Of a stretch of 64,000 nucleotides of DNA, positions 47,173 through 55,838 are shown one piece after another. The translations under genes were made by a program, and so were the position numbers. Source of the stretch: Kutzneria viridogrisea (GTDB lineage: Bacteria > Actinomycetota > Actinomycetes > Mycobacteriales > Pseudonocardiaceae); contig JACJID010000001.1 of assembly GCA_014138725.1 (NCBI GenBank), forward strand, positions 1,240,001-1,304,000, written 5' to 3'. The notes under the pieces are model-generated. The model was not told the DNA's origin. It was given only the letters and a program-made list of their open reading frames with translations, and searched no databases. Numbering within the stretch: the stretch's first letter is position 1; each line of letters opens with the position of its first letter.

Positions 47173-47757
47173 TCAGGGGGTGGCGGCGGCGGGGAGTTGG
47201 CCGGGGTCGCCGGCGGGCCAGGTGAGGGGGTCGGGGCCCAGGGCGTCGAGTTCGGCGACCTGGATCGCCGACCACGGGGACACCGAGGCGGGGTCGGCCA
47301 GCGCGGAGTCGGCGTACTGCCGCCACGGGACCCAGGCGGCCTCGTGCACCTCCGACGGGTCGGGGTCGGGCTCGGCCTCATCCTCGGCGATCGCGCGGTA
47401 GACCGGGCACAGTTCGTTCTCCACGGTGCCGTCGGCCATGACGGCCCGGTACCGGAAGGTGGGCAGCACGAGGTCGAGGCCCTGCACCGTCAGTCTGAGC
47501 TCCTGACCAAGCCGCCGGGTGATGGCGTCGCGCATGGACTCGCCGGGGCCGGGGTGGCCGCAGCAGGTGTTGGTCAGGACTCCTGGCCAGGTCAGTTTGG
47601 TCAGCGCGCGGCGAGTGGTCAGCAACCGGCCCCGCCGGTCGAAGACGTAACAGGAGAAGGCCAGGTGCAGCGGTGTGTCCGCGTGGTGCACCTCGCTCTT
47701 GGGCAGCTCACCGGCTGCGGATCCGTCCGGGGCGCACAACACGACCAGCTCAGCCAC
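47173..47757 (-). CDS. idi: Isopentenyl-diphosphate delta-isomerase, type 1
   Basis: Nudix-fold IPP isomerase of 194 residues, converting IPP to DMAPP. Motifs are ELPKSEVHHADTPLHLAFSC, the catalytic-Cys segment TNTCCGHPGPGESMRDAITR, and the metal site NELCPVYRA. GTG at 47757 gives the usual length; the frame continues to 47826. The nearest genes show no isoprenoid pathway, so it is probably a housekeeping gene. It is preceded downstream by the palindrome-rich spacer. Confidence 0.9.
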   Translation of the reverse strand: MAELVVLCAPDGSAAGELPKSEVHHADTPLHLAFSCYVFDRRGRLLTTRRALTKLTWPGVLTNTCCGHPGPGESMRDAITRRLGQELRLTVQGLDLVLPTFRYRAVMADGTVENELCPVYRAIAEDEAEPDPDPSEVHEAAWVPWRQYADSALADPASVSPWSAIQVAELDALGPDPLTWPAGDPGQLPAAATP

Positions 47758-47891
47758 CTCGCCACAGTACCGGGTGATCGTCGCAATGGGCTCGGGGCCG
47801 CGCTCCTGAACGGAGTACCCGTGCAACGGGCGGCTTCGAGTTGGTCAGCTCTCCTGACTTGCCTGCGTGCAGGGCCCGGACGATCGGCTAG

Positions 47892-48110
47892 CTAGTCCTC
47901 GGATGCGTCCGGGATCCAGCGCAACACGTCACCGGGCTGGCACTCCAGCACCCGGCAGATGGCGTCCAGCGTGCTGAACCGGACGGCCTTGGCACGGCCG
48001 TTCTTGAGCACGGCGATGTTGGCGACGGTGATGCCGACGGCCTCGGCGAACTCGCCCACCGACATCTTCCGCTGGGCGAGCAGCACGTCCAGGTCGACCA
48101 CGATCGGCAT
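47892..48110 (-). CDS. Small XRE-family helix-turn-helix regulator
   Basis: 72 residues consisting of one Cro/CI helix-turn-helix (MSVGEFAEAVGITVANIAVL, KNGRAKAVRFSTLDAICRVL). Its ATG overlaps the stop of the DUF2975 membrane protein (48110-48112), a pairing seen throughout bacteria. It most likely represses its own operon at the palindrome at 48590-48617. Confidence 0.88.
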   Translation of the reverse strand: MPIVVDLDVLLAQRKMSVGEFAEAVGITVANIAVLKNGRAKAVRFSTLDAICRVLECQPGDVLRWIPDASED

Positions 48111-48589
48111 CACACCACCTCTGCCAGTTCGCCCTCCAGGGCGGTGGCCTTGCGCAACAGGCCGCGCATCACCAGCATCGCCAGCACGAGGGCGAACCCG
48201 CCGAAGGTCAGCCCGGCCACGCCGAGGATCTGGGCGGGCGGCCCCGGCTGCGTGCTGAACAGCATGTGCACGCCGAAGCCGGAGGTCAGCGCGATCGCCG
48301 CGACGGTCGCGCCGATCACCACGTCCACCCAGCGGAAGGCCCGCTCGCTGAACAGCCGGTCGGCGTGGGCCATGGACAGCAGCGCCCACACCGCGACCAG
48401 CGCGATCTGCACGCACAGCACGCCGATGATCCCGACCGCCGTGTAGGCGGCCACCCGGTCCGCCAGTTCCGGGTACAGCTCGGCTTCGTCGGCGACGGCG
48501 TTGGGGATGACCACCACCTGCCCGAAGACGGAGACGAGCAGGGCGAAGGCGATGCAGCAACGCAGGATGTGAATGGCAATGCGGTTCAC
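48110..48589 (-). CDS. DUF2975 membrane protein
   Basis: 159 residues with four hydrophobic helices (CCIAFALLVSVFGQVVVIPN, AVGIIGVLCVQIALVAVWAL, VVIGATVAAIALTSGFGVHM, GGFALVLAMLVMRGLL), the DUF2975 pattern. GTG at 48589 begins at the family N-terminus. It is translationally coupled to the XRE regulator and may transmit a membrane signal to it; the function is not known. Confidence 0.8.
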   Translation of the reverse strand: MNRIAIHILRCCIAFALLVSVFGQVVVIPNAVADEAELYPELADRVAAYTAVGIIGVLCVQIALVAVWALLSMAHADRLFSERAFRWVDVVIGATVAAIALTSGFGVHMLFSTQPGPPAQILGVAGLTFGGFALVLAMLVMRGLLRKATALEGELAEVV

Positions 48590-48617
48590 GCTATCGAGTT
48601 TCGATCGATAGCTATCG
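48590..48617. promoter_or_regulatory. Operator at the start of the DUF2975-XRE operon
   Basis: Overlapping dyads: GCTATCGA-7 nt-TCGATAGC (48590-48612) and the perfect palindrome CGATAGCTATCG (48606-48617). They lie immediately before the GTG start, fitting autorepression by the XRE protein. Confidence 0.65.
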
Positions 48618-48725
48618 TTTGTCAATAGGTCGGGTTCGGTGCGGGCTTGCGGTGGAGAACGTCGGTTCTCTAGGCTGGTCACAATCGGAGAATGGACGTT
48701 CTCCACCGTGTGCTGGAGGTAGCCG

Positions 48726-49184
48726 GTGTCCGCACGACCGCCGTTCCCGCCCTTCGACGAGCAGTCCGCGCTGATCAAGGTGCAGGCCGCCGAGGACGCG
48801 TGGAACACCTGCGACCCGGAGCGGGTCTCGCTCGCGTACACCGAGGACTCGGTGTGGCGCAACCGGGACCAGTGGGTCACCGGCCGCGCGCAGATCGTGG
48901 AGTTCCTGCGCGCCAAGTGGGACCGCGAGCAGGACTACGCGCTGCGCAAGGAGTTGTGGGGCTTCCGCGGCAACCGGATCGGGGTGCGCTTCCAGTACGA
49001 GTGCCGGGACGCCGAGGGGCGGCACTGGCGCAGTTACGGCAACGAGCTGTGGGAGTTCGACGAGCACGGCCTGATGCGCAGGCGCGAGGCGAGCATCAAC
49101 GACGTGGAGATCACCGCGGAGCAGCGCCGGATCCACGGGCCCCGCCCGGAGTCCGAGCGGGGCCTGGCCCTGCCGATCAGGTGA
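48726..49184 (+). CDS. DUF1348 (NTF2/SnoaL-like) protein
   Basis: 152 residues of the DUF1348 family, an NTF2-like cone fold: [60 protein letters not shown] and [20 protein letters not shown]. The family is strongly conserved but has no assigned reaction. The GTG start at 48726 follows GGAGGT. It is divergent from the DUF2975 gene and its stop overlaps the convergent FAD monooxygenase by 8 bp. Confidence 0.85.
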   Translation: MSARPPFPPFDEQSALIKVQAAEDAWNTCDPERVSLAYTEDSVWRNRDQWVTGRAQIVEFLRAKWDREQDYALRKELWGFRGNRIGVRFQYECRDAEGRHWRSYGNELWEFDEHGLMRRREASINDVEITAEQRRIHGPRPESERGLALPIR

Positions 49185-50241
49185 GCTGCGGCACGAACGT
49201 GGGCAGCGCCGCCAGTGAGGCGGCGACCGCGGCGAAGCCGTACTCGCGCATGTGCGCCTCGTAGTCGCCGATGCCCGCGCGGCCCGAGTCGATCAGCTTG
49301 CGGCGCAACAGGTTCGCGTCCCGCAGCGCCGTGTTGCCCCCGCTGCCGCCGGAGGGCGACATGGCGTGGATCGCGTCGCCGAGCAGCGTCACCGGCCCGG
49401 GCCGCCACGCGGGCACCGGTTCGGCGGAGCGGATCGAGATCAGCGAGCTGGTGGTCTGCTCGGCGATCACCGCCCGCAGCTCCGGGTGCCAGTCGGCGGT
49501 CAGCGCCGCCGCGTCGATCGTCGGCTGGCCACTGGGCACCATCAGCACCCAGCGCAGGTAGTCGGCGGTCGCGGGTAGTTGCGCGGCGAGTTGGTCAGGG
49601 CGCCTGCGGAACGCCATCTTGCCCAGCATCAAGGTGGCGTTCGGCCCGATCACCACCTTGCCCGCGCCCGGCACCAGCCTCGCGAACCGGTCGGTCAGTT
49701 CCGTGCGGCCGAGCAGGCAGCGGACCCCGGTGTCGGTGATCACGGCGTGCGGCAGCAGCTGGCGGCGCACCGCGGACCCGATGCCGTCCGCGCCGACCAG
49801 CACGTCGGCCACCGTGCTCGTGCCGTCGGCGAACTCGGCGCGCACCGTGCCGTCCGGCAGTTCCTCGTACCTGGTGAACTGCTTGCCGAAGCGCAGGTCG
49901 GCGTCCAGGCCGGTGAGCAGCACGTGCCGCAGCACCCGGCGGTCGGCCACCGTGCCCCCGGCCACCCAGCCCAGGTCGGAGGTCTGCCGCAGCTGTTCGT
50001 CGGTGACCGGTCGCGCCCCGATCTGGTCCCCGCAGGTCGATTCGACCAGCTCGTACAGCCGCGGCGGCAGGCAGTCCGCCAGTGCCTGTAGCCCGTGCTG
50101 GTTCAGCCCGATCCGGTAGCCCTGGTACCGATCGTCCACCGCGGCGTCCCGCTCGCAGACCGTCACCGCCACGCCCGCGCTGCGCAGGCCCTGGGCCAGG
50201 CACAGCCCGCCGATGCCCGATCCGATGATGACAACGTGCAT
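49177..50241 (-). CDS. FAD-dependent monooxygenase
   Basis: 354-residue flavoprotein: [20 protein letters not shown] at the N-terminus, the DG motif [20 protein letters not shown] near residue 150, and [20 protein letters not shown] (GD motif) near 285. It resembles the tetracycline- and rifampicin-modifying/aromatic hydroxylase group. The promoter region holds a doubled dyad operator directly upstream, so it is probably induced by a small molecule through a TetR repressor encoded elsewhere. It could be a detoxifying enzyme. Confidence 0.87.
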   Translation of the reverse strand: MHVVIIGSGIGGLCLAQGLRSAGVAVTVCERDAAVDDRYQGYRIGLNQHGLQALADCLPPRLYELVESTCGDQIGARPVTDEQLRQTSDLGWVAGGTVADRRVLRHVLLTGLDADLRFGKQFTRYEELPDGTVRAEFADGTSTVADVLVGADGIGSAVRRQLLPHAVITDTGVRCLLGRTELTDRFARLVPGAGKVVIGPNATLMLGKMAFRRRPDQLAAQLPATADYLRWVLMVPSGQPTIDAAALTADWHPELRAVIAEQTTSSLISIRSAEPVPAWRPGPVTLLGDAIHAMSPSGGSGGNTALRDANLLRRKLIDSGRAGIGDYEAHMREYGFAAVAASLAALPTFVPQLT

Positions 50242-50255
50242 GTCGACCCCCCTGA

Positions 50256-50291
50256 TTGAACAGTGTTCAAGCTAGCTTGAACACTGTTCAA
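50256..50291. promoter_or_regulatory. Doubled TetR-type operator before the FAD monooxygenase
   Basis: A 36-bp palindrome with 17-bp arms (50256-50272 and 50275-50291) and a 2-nt centre. Each arm contains its own dyad, TTGAACAGTGTTCAA and TTGAACACTGTTCAA. It ends 14 bp before the monooxygenase ATG, between that gene and the stop of the MaoC gene. Confidence 0.8.
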
Positions 50292-50294
50292 GGG

Positions 50295-51107
50295 TCAACC
50301 CTCAGCCGCTCCGGTCAGCACGACACGGTCGTCAACGGAGGTCGAGAACCGCACGCCGGACTCGGTGGGCCACAGCGCGGTGCGCAGGGTGTCGCCGGGC
50401 AGGACGACCCCGGCGAAACGGGCTTGGAACCGGCGCAGGCCGGGCAGAATGCTGTCCACAATGGACTTGCACACCATGCCGTACGTGCACAGGCCGTGCA
50501 GGATCGGCGCGGGAAACCCTGCTGTCGCGGCGAATTCGGGGTCGACGTGCAGCGGGTTGCGGTCACCGCACAGGCGGTAGAGCAGGGCCTGCTGGGGCAG
50601 GGTCGGCGTGACGAGCACGTGCTCGGGGTTGCCGGTTGGCGGCGCTGTGGGAGCGGAGGTGCCGCGCGGACCACCGAAGCCGCCCTCGCCGCGCACGAAG
50701 ATGCTGGAGCGGGTGGTGAACAGCGGATCACCGGCGAGGTCGGTGGTCTCGTGCTCGGTGATGATCACTGCGGCGGAGCCCTTGTCCTGCACCTCGGCGA
50801 TCCGGCCGGTTGAGCGGGCCTGACCGGTGACCGGGATCGGGCGGTGCACGAGCAGTTCCTGGGCGCCGTGCAGGGCAGCGGCCAGGTCCACCTCGATGCC
50901 GGGGAACCGCACGCGCGGGGGTTCGGTCGCGTGCAGGGTCGGTGCCACGAGGGCGAAGGTGGGCAGCACGCACAGATCGCGCTCGTAGGTGTAGCGGAGT
51001 TCGGTGGCGCCGAGGGCGAGGTGGTAGAGCAGCACGTCGGATGCGGTCCAGGCGAACTCGGTGCTGGGCAGGGCGGCGCCGACGGCGGTGTTCGGGTCAA
51101 TGGGCAT
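50295..51107 (-). CDS. MaoC-like enoyl-CoA hydratase (Rv3538/ChsH3-type)
   Basis: 270-residue double-hotdog hydratase. The N-terminal half is divergent (FAWTASDVLLYHLALGATEL). The C-terminal half carries the hydratase-2 motif YRLCGDRNPLHVDPEFAATA followed by GFPAPILHGLCTYGMVCKSI, with catalytic Asp/Asn and His. It hydrates an enoyl-CoA in steroid side-chain degradation. The start overlaps the end of kstD by 11 bp, the same gene pairing as Rv3537-Rv3538 in Mycobacterium tuberculosis. Confidence 0.85.
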   Translation of the reverse strand: MPIDPNTAVGAALPSTEFAWTASDVLLYHLALGATELRYTYERDLCVLPTFALVAPTLHATEPPRVRFPGIEVDLAAALHGAQELLVHRPIPVTGQARSTGRIAEVQDKGSAAVIITEHETTDLAGDPLFTTRSSIFVRGEGGFGGPRGTSAPTAPPTGNPEHVLVTPTLPQQALLYRLCGDRNPLHVDPEFAATAGFPAPILHGLCTYGMVCKSIVDSILPGLRRFQARFAGVVLPGDTLRTALWPTESGVRFSTSVDDRVVLTGAAEG

Positions 51108-52722
51108 GCTGGGACTCCTTGGCGGCGACGATGGCCAGCGCGGCGAGGTAGCCGAAGGTCATCGCGGGGCCGATGGTGGCACCGGGCCCGGCGTAGGTGT
51201 GGCCCATGACCGAGGCGCTGGCGTTGCCCGCCGCGTACAGCCCAGGGATGGGCGAGCCGTCCGCGCGCAGCACGCGGGCCTGGGCGTCGGTGCGCAGTCC
51301 GCCCTTGGTGCCGAGATCACCCGGCACGATCCGCACCGCGTAGTAAGGGGCCCTGACCAACTCGGCCAGCGAGGGGTTCGGCCGGTTGCGGGGGTCCCCG
51401 TAGTACCGGTCGTAGGCGCTCTCGCCGCGGCCGAACTGCTCGTCGCGGCCGGTCCGCGCGTATCCGTTGAAGCGGCTCACGGTCCGTGCCAGCGCCTCGG
51501 GCGGCACCTGGATCGCCGTGGCCAGTTCGGTGATCGACTCGGCGCGGACCACGGCACCGGCCTTGTACCAACGGCCGGGGAAGGGGCGGCGCGGCGGCAG
51601 CCCGGCGAACACGTATCGGTCCCGGTAGCGCTGGTCGGCGATCAGCCAGCAGGGCAGGCTGCCGGTGTCGTACATCGCGTGCACGGCGTCCACGTACGGC
51701 GCGGCCTCGTTGACGAACCGCTCGCCCGCGGAGTTGACCAGCAGGCAGCCGGGCAGGGTGCGCTCGGACAGGCAGAAGTACGGGCCGCCCGTGAGCGGGA
51801 TCGACGGGCCCCACCACGCGTCGTCCATCAGGTCGAGGGCGCCGCCGATGCTTTGCCCGGCAAGGATTCCGTCACCGGTGTTCTCCACCGCGCCGACCGT
51901 CCACCGTGCACCGTGCTGGTGCAGCTCGCGGAGTTCGGTGTTGCGCTCGAAGCCGCCGCTGGCGAGCACCACGCCGTACCGGGCGTGCAGCGCCCCGTCT
52001 TTGGTCAGGACCCCGGACACTCGGTCGCCCTCGGTGAGCAGGCCGGTGAGCGGGGTGTCGAGCCGTACCGGCACTCCCGCGCTGGTCAGCCCGACGCGCA
52101 GCCCGGCCGCCAGCGCCTGACCCATCGTCAGCAGGTGGCCCCGGCCGAGCAGGCCGCGCAGCCCGACCCGGGCGGCGGTGAGCAGCCCACGGGGGTGTCG
52201 CGCGATCAACGTCAGCCACTTGTAGTCGGTGGTGAGGATCGGCATCGACTTGGGCGCCGCCACGTAGGGCTTGTTCAGGTGGGCCAGTTCCGCGCCGAGC
52301 AGGCGGCTGTCGAAGGGACGCGGCTCCACCGATCGCCCGCCCGCGCGCCCACCGGGTTGTTCGGGGTAGTAGTCGCAGTAGCCCTTGACCCAGCGGAACT
52401 CCAGCGGGGTGTTGGCCAGCACGAAGTCCAGCATCGCCGGGCCGTGGTCCAGCAGCGCGCGCTGCCTGTCGGCGGGGGAGTCCGCGCCGACGATCGCGGC
52501 CAGGTAGGCGCGGGCCTGCTCGGCGGTGTCGTCCAGCCCGGCGCGGCGCAGCACGGAGTTGCCCGGCACCCACACGGCCCCGCCGGAGCGCGCCGTGGAC
52601 CCGCCGAAGCACGGTCCCTTCTCCAGCACGAGCACGCGCAGCCCGTGCCGGGCGGCGGTCAGTGCCGCGGTCATGCCCGCCGCCCCGCTGCCGACGACCA
52701 GTACGTCGTGTTCCTCCGACAT
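51097..52722 (-). CDS. kstD: 3-ketosteroid delta1-dehydrogenase
   Basis: 541-residue flavoprotein that introduces the C1-C2 double bond in ring A of 3-ketosteroids. FAD motif DVLVVGSGAAGMTAALTAAR at the N-terminus, FGGSTARSGGAVWVPGN, and the C-terminal HTYAGPGATIGPAMTFGYLA, which holds the catalytic Tyr and Gly of KstD active sites. It is divergent from the flavoprotein-hsaEGF operon; the spacer carries a KstR box. It is coupled to the MaoC gene. Confidence 0.9.
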   Translation of the reverse strand: MSEEHDVLVVGSGAAGMTAALTAARHGLRVLVLEKGPCFGGSTARSGGAVWVPGNSVLRRAGLDDTAEQARAYLAAIVGADSPADRQRALLDHGPAMLDFVLANTPLEFRWVKGYCDYYPEQPGGRAGGRSVEPRPFDSRLLGAELAHLNKPYVAAPKSMPILTTDYKWLTLIARHPRGLLTAARVGLRGLLGRGHLLTMGQALAAGLRVGLTSAGVPVRLDTPLTGLLTEGDRVSGVLTKDGALHARYGVVLASGGFERNTELRELHQHGARWTVGAVENTGDGILAGQSIGGALDLMDDAWWGPSIPLTGGPYFCLSERTLPGCLLVNSAGERFVNEAAPYVDAVHAMYDTGSLPCWLIADQRYRDRYVFAGLPPRRPFPGRWYKAGAVVRAESITELATAIQVPPEALARTVSRFNGYARTGRDEQFGRGESAYDRYYGDPRNRPNPSLAELVRAPYYAVRIVPGDLGTKGGLRTDAQARVLRADGSPIPGLYAAGNASASVMGHTYAGPGATIGPAMTFGYLAALAIVAAKESQHAH

Positions 52723-52779
52723 GTAGAACAGGTTATAGACAACCTCGCGCAGAACGCTATGGTTAGGGACAAGTCAAAC

Positions 52780-52793
52780 TGGAACGTGTTTCA
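52780..52793. promoter_or_regulatory. KstR operator
   Basis: TGGAACGTGTTTCA fits the KstR consensus TnnAACnnGTTnnA at every fixed position. It lies 14 bp upstream of the flavoprotein gene and 58 bp from the divergent kstD start, so one TetR-family KstR repressor probably controls both operons. Confidence 0.85.
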
Positions 52794-52807
52794 GTCTGGA
52801 GGTGGCT

Positions 52808-54196
52808 GTGCGGGCGGAGGTCCTGGTGGTCGGCTCCGGTGCCGCGGGGGCCTGCGCCGCGATCGAGGCGGCCCGCTCCGGGGCCCGGGTGCTGCTGGTG
52901 GACCGCTTCCACGGCGGCGGCGCGACCGCCCTGTCCGGCGGCGTGGTCTACGCGGGCGGCGGCACCCGGCAGCAGCGCGAGGCCGGGGTCGAGGACAGCC
53001 CGCAGGCGATGCTGGACTACCTGCGGCACGAGGTCGGCGACGCGGTGACGGAGCGGACCCTGCAACGGTTCTGCGAGACCAGTGCCGACCAGTTGCGTTG
53101 GCTGGAGGACCTCGGCGTGCCGTTCGAGGGCAGCCTGTGCCCGTACAAGACCTCGTACCCGACCAACCGGCACTACCTGTACTACTCCGGCAGCGAGACC
53201 GCCCACCCGCGACCGGCTCCGCGCGGGCACCGCACCAAGGGGCGCGGCACCTCCGGCAAGCTGCTCTACGCCAAGCTGGCGCAAGCCGTTGCGGCCCAGG
53301 GGGTACGGCTCATGCCGCAGACCACGGCGCAACGGCTGCTGGTGCGGGATGGCCGGGTCGTCGGCGCCGAGTGCCGCAGCCTGGCGCAAGCCCCGCGCGG
53401 AATTCGCTGGCTGCACAAGGTGTTGGCGCGGTGGGCCGCCAAGCCGGGGATCTACGTGCCCGCGCTGCGGCGGCTGCTCGCCCGGCGTATCGCTACCGTC
53501 GAACGGCGCTACGGCAAGCCGGTGACGATCCACGCCCGCAGCGTTGTGCTGGCAGCGGGCGGGTTCGTGTTGAACCGGGCCATGATGCGCGAGCACGCGC
53601 CCGCGTACCGGGGCGGCCTGCCGCTGGGCACGCTGGGCGACGACGGCAGCGGCGTCGAACTCGGCGTGCGGGCCGGTGCCGCCACGGCACACCTCGACCG
53701 GGTCTCGGCCTGGCGGTTCATCAGCCCGCCCAGCGCCCTGTTGGAGGGCAGGCTGGTGGACGAGCACGGACGGTCCGTCTGCGAGCCGACCCGCTACGGG
53801 GCCGCCATCGGCCACGCCATGATCACCCAGCACCGGGGCCGCGCCTGGCTGGTGCTCGACAAGGGTGCCCGGCTCAGGGCGTGGCGGCAGTTGCGCGCGC
53901 AAACCCTGTGGTTCCAACGCATCCAGGCGATCCACCTGCTGCTGCAACCGGGCCGCATCGACCTGTCGATCCGGCCCAGCGCGGCCTACCCGTGCCCGGT
54001 GCTCACCCTGGGTGGGCTGGTCGTGGACGAGGACACCGGCCAGGTCCGGCGCGCGGACGGCAGCGGGATCCCCGGCCTGTACGCGGCGGGCCGCACCGCG
54101 GTGGGCGTGTGCTCGAACTCCTATGTCAGCGGCCTGTCCTTGGCCGACTGCGTGTTCTCCGGACGACGTGCCGGGAGGTCCAGTGCTCACCGATGA
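52808..54196 (+). CDS. KstD-like FAD protein, possible 3-ketosteroid delta4-(5alpha)-dehydrogenase
   Basis: 462-residue flavoprotein of the fumarate reductase/KstD superfamily: RAEVLVVGSGAAGACAAIEA, GGGATALSGGVVYAGGG, and C-terminal GIPGLYAAGRTAVGVCSNSY then VSGLSLADCVFSGRRAGR. It is shorter than kstD and its C-terminal active-site segment differs (SYVSGLSL), as in the Kst4D/TesI branch that oxidises 5alpha-steroids to delta4. GTG at 52808 is preferred over 52802 because CTGGAGG then has correct spacing. It overlaps hsaE by 14 bp and is absent from this point of the mycobacterial locus. Confidence 0.8.
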   Translation: MRAEVLVVGSGAAGACAAIEAARSGARVLLVDRFHGGGATALSGGVVYAGGGTRQQREAGVEDSPQAMLDYLRHEVGDAVTERTLQRFCETSADQLRWLEDLGVPFEGSLCPYKTSYPTNRHYLYYSGSETAHPRPAPRGHRTKGRGTSGKLLYAKLAQAVAAQGVRLMPQTTAQRLLVRDGRVVGAECRSLAQAPRGIRWLHKVLARWAAKPGIYVPALRRLLARRIATVERRYGKPVTIHARSVVLAAGGFVLNRAMMREHAPAYRGGLPLGTLGDDGSGVELGVRAGAATAHLDRVSAWRFISPPSALLEGRLVDEHGRSVCEPTRYGAAIGHAMITQHRGRAWLVLDKGARLRAWRQLRAQTLWFQRIQAIHLLLQPGRIDLSIRPSAAYPCPVLTLGGLVVDEDTGQVRRADGSGIPGLYAAGRTAVGVCSNSYVSGLSLADCVFSGRRAGRSSAHR

Positions 54197-54971
54197 CCAG
54201 CGCGCCAAGGCCGCCGACCTGCTCGCCGCCGCCGAACGCGACCGGGCGCCGATCCCGCCGCTGACCGAGTCCTTCCCCGGCGTGGACGTGGTGGACGCCT
54301 ACCAGATCCAACTGCTCAACATCGGCCGCAGGGCCCGCCGGGTGCTCGGTCACAAGGTGGGCCTGTCCTCGCTGGCGATGCAGCGCATGATGGGCGTGCA
54401 CGAACCGGACTACGGGCATCTGCTGGATGACATGCTGCTCACCGAGCAGGAGTCTGTCCACAGTGGTCGTTACTGCTACCCGAGGGTGGAGGTGGAGGTC
54501 GGCTTCGTGCTCGGCGCCGACCTGCCCGGACGCGACTGCACCGAGCAGGACGTGCTCGCGGGGACCCGTGCGCTGGCCCCGGCCATCGAGCTGATCGACA
54601 GCCGGATCACCGACTGGCGCATCGGGTTGGCCGACACCATCGCCGACAACGCCTCCTCCGCGGGCTTCGTGCTCGGCGCGGCCAGGGTGCCACCCGGGGC
54701 GCTGGACCCGCGCACGATCGAGGCGAGCCTGCTGCGCAACGGGGAAGTGGTGGAACGCGGCCGGTCCGATGCCGTGCTGGGCAACCCGGTGACGGCCGTG
54801 GCCTGGCTGGCGCGCAAGGTCGCCGAGTTCGGGGTGCGCCTGCGCGCCGGGCACGTCGTGCTGCCCGGTTCCTGCACCCGTGCCGTGGACGTGCGGCCCG
54901 GGGACGCCTTCCACGCCGAGTTCTCCGGGCTCGGCAGCGTGTCGCTGAACTTCCTGGGAGGACCGCAGTGA
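54183..54971 (+). CDS. hsaE: 2-hydroxypenta-2,4-dienoate hydratase
   Basis: 262 residues of the 2-keto-4-pentenoate hydratase/FAH-like family: [37 protein letters not shown] (metal-binding acidic residues) and [20 protein letters not shown]. It hydrates the 2-hydroxydienoate formed by meta-cleavage of the steroid A ring (HsaC/HsaD steps) to 4-hydroxy-2-oxo acid. The GTG start at 54183 has GGGAGG at proper spacing. Its stop overlaps the GTG of hsaG. Confidence 0.9.
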   Translation: MLTDDQRAKAADLLAAAERDRAPIPPLTESFPGVDVVDAYQIQLLNIGRRARRVLGHKVGLSSLAMQRMMGVHEPDYGHLLDDMLLTEQESVHSGRYCYPRVEVEVGFVLGADLPGRDCTEQDVLAGTRALAPAIELIDSRITDWRIGLADTIADNASSAGFVLGAARVPPGALDPRTIEASLLRNGEVVERGRSDAVLGNPVTAVAWLARKVAEFGVRLRAGHVVLPGSCTRAVDVRPGDAFHAEFSGLGSVSLNFLGGPQ

Positions 54972-55828
54972 AAGCCACCGCCGCGATCGTCGGCTCCGGC
55001 AACATCGGCACCGACCTACTGCACAAGCTGTTGCGCGGCAACGAGATCGAGCCACGCTGGATGGTCGGCGTCGACCCGGCAAGCGAGGGGCTCGCCCGCG
55101 CCGCCTCGCTCGGGCTGGCCACCACCGCGCAGGGCGTGGACTGGTTGCTGGACCGGCCCGAGCTGCCCGACCTGGTGTTCGAGGCGACCTCGGCGGCCGT
55201 GCACGCGGCCAACGCCCCGCGCTACCGCGAGGCCGGGATCCGCGTCGTGGACCTGACCCCGGCCGCGATCGGGCCGTACGTTGTGCCGCAGGTCAACCTC
55301 GCCGAGCACCTGGACGCGCCGAACGTCAACCTGATCACCTGCGGCGGGCAGGCCACGATCCCGATCGTGCACGCCGTGGCACGGGCCGTGCCGGTGGCGT
55401 ACGCGGAGATCGTGGCCACCGTGTCCTCGCGCTCGGCCGGGCCGGGCACCCGCGCCAACATCGACGAGTTCACCCGCACCACCAGCCGCGGCATCGAGGC
55501 GGTCGGCGGCGCGGGCCGGGGCAAGGCGATCATCGTGCTGAACCCGGCAGAGCCGCCGATGGTCATGCGGGACACCGTGTTCTGCGCGATCCCCGAGGAC
55601 GCCGACACCGAACTGGTGGCGGTGTCGATCACCGACATGGTGGCCGCGGTGGCCAGGTACGTGCCCGGCTACCGGCTGCTCGGCCCGCCGCAGTTCGACG
55701 AAGGGCGGGTCGGGGTGTACCTGGAGGTCACCGGGGCGGGCGACTTCCTGCCGCCCTACGCGGGCAACCTCGACATCATGACCGCCGCCGCGGCACGGGT
55801 CGGCGCGGAACTGACCGCGACACTGTAA
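54968..55828 (+). CDS. hsaG: Acylating acetaldehyde/propionaldehyde dehydrogenase
   Basis: 286 residues. Rossmann start [20 protein letters not shown], catalytic Cys in [20 protein letters not shown], and [20 protein letters not shown]. It oxidises the aldehyde released by HsaF to the acyl-CoA within a channelled complex. The GTGA overlap with hsaE and 10-bp gap to hsaF indicate one operon. The length is near 300, typical of the family. Confidence 0.93.
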   Translation: MKATAAIVGSGNIGTDLLHKLLRGNEIEPRWMVGVDPASEGLARAASLGLATTAQGVDWLLDRPELPDLVFEATSAAVHAANAPRYREAGIRVVDLTPAAIGPYVVPQVNLAEHLDAPNVNLITCGGQATIPIVHAVARAVPVAYAEIVATVSSRSAGPGTRANIDEFTRTTSRGIEAVGGAGRGKAIIVLNPAEPPMVMRDTVFCAIPEDADTELVAVSITDMVAAVARYVPGYRLLGPPQFDEGRVGVYLEVTGAGDFLPPYAGNLDIMTAAAARVGAELTATL

Positions 55829-55838
55829 GGGGCGCAGC

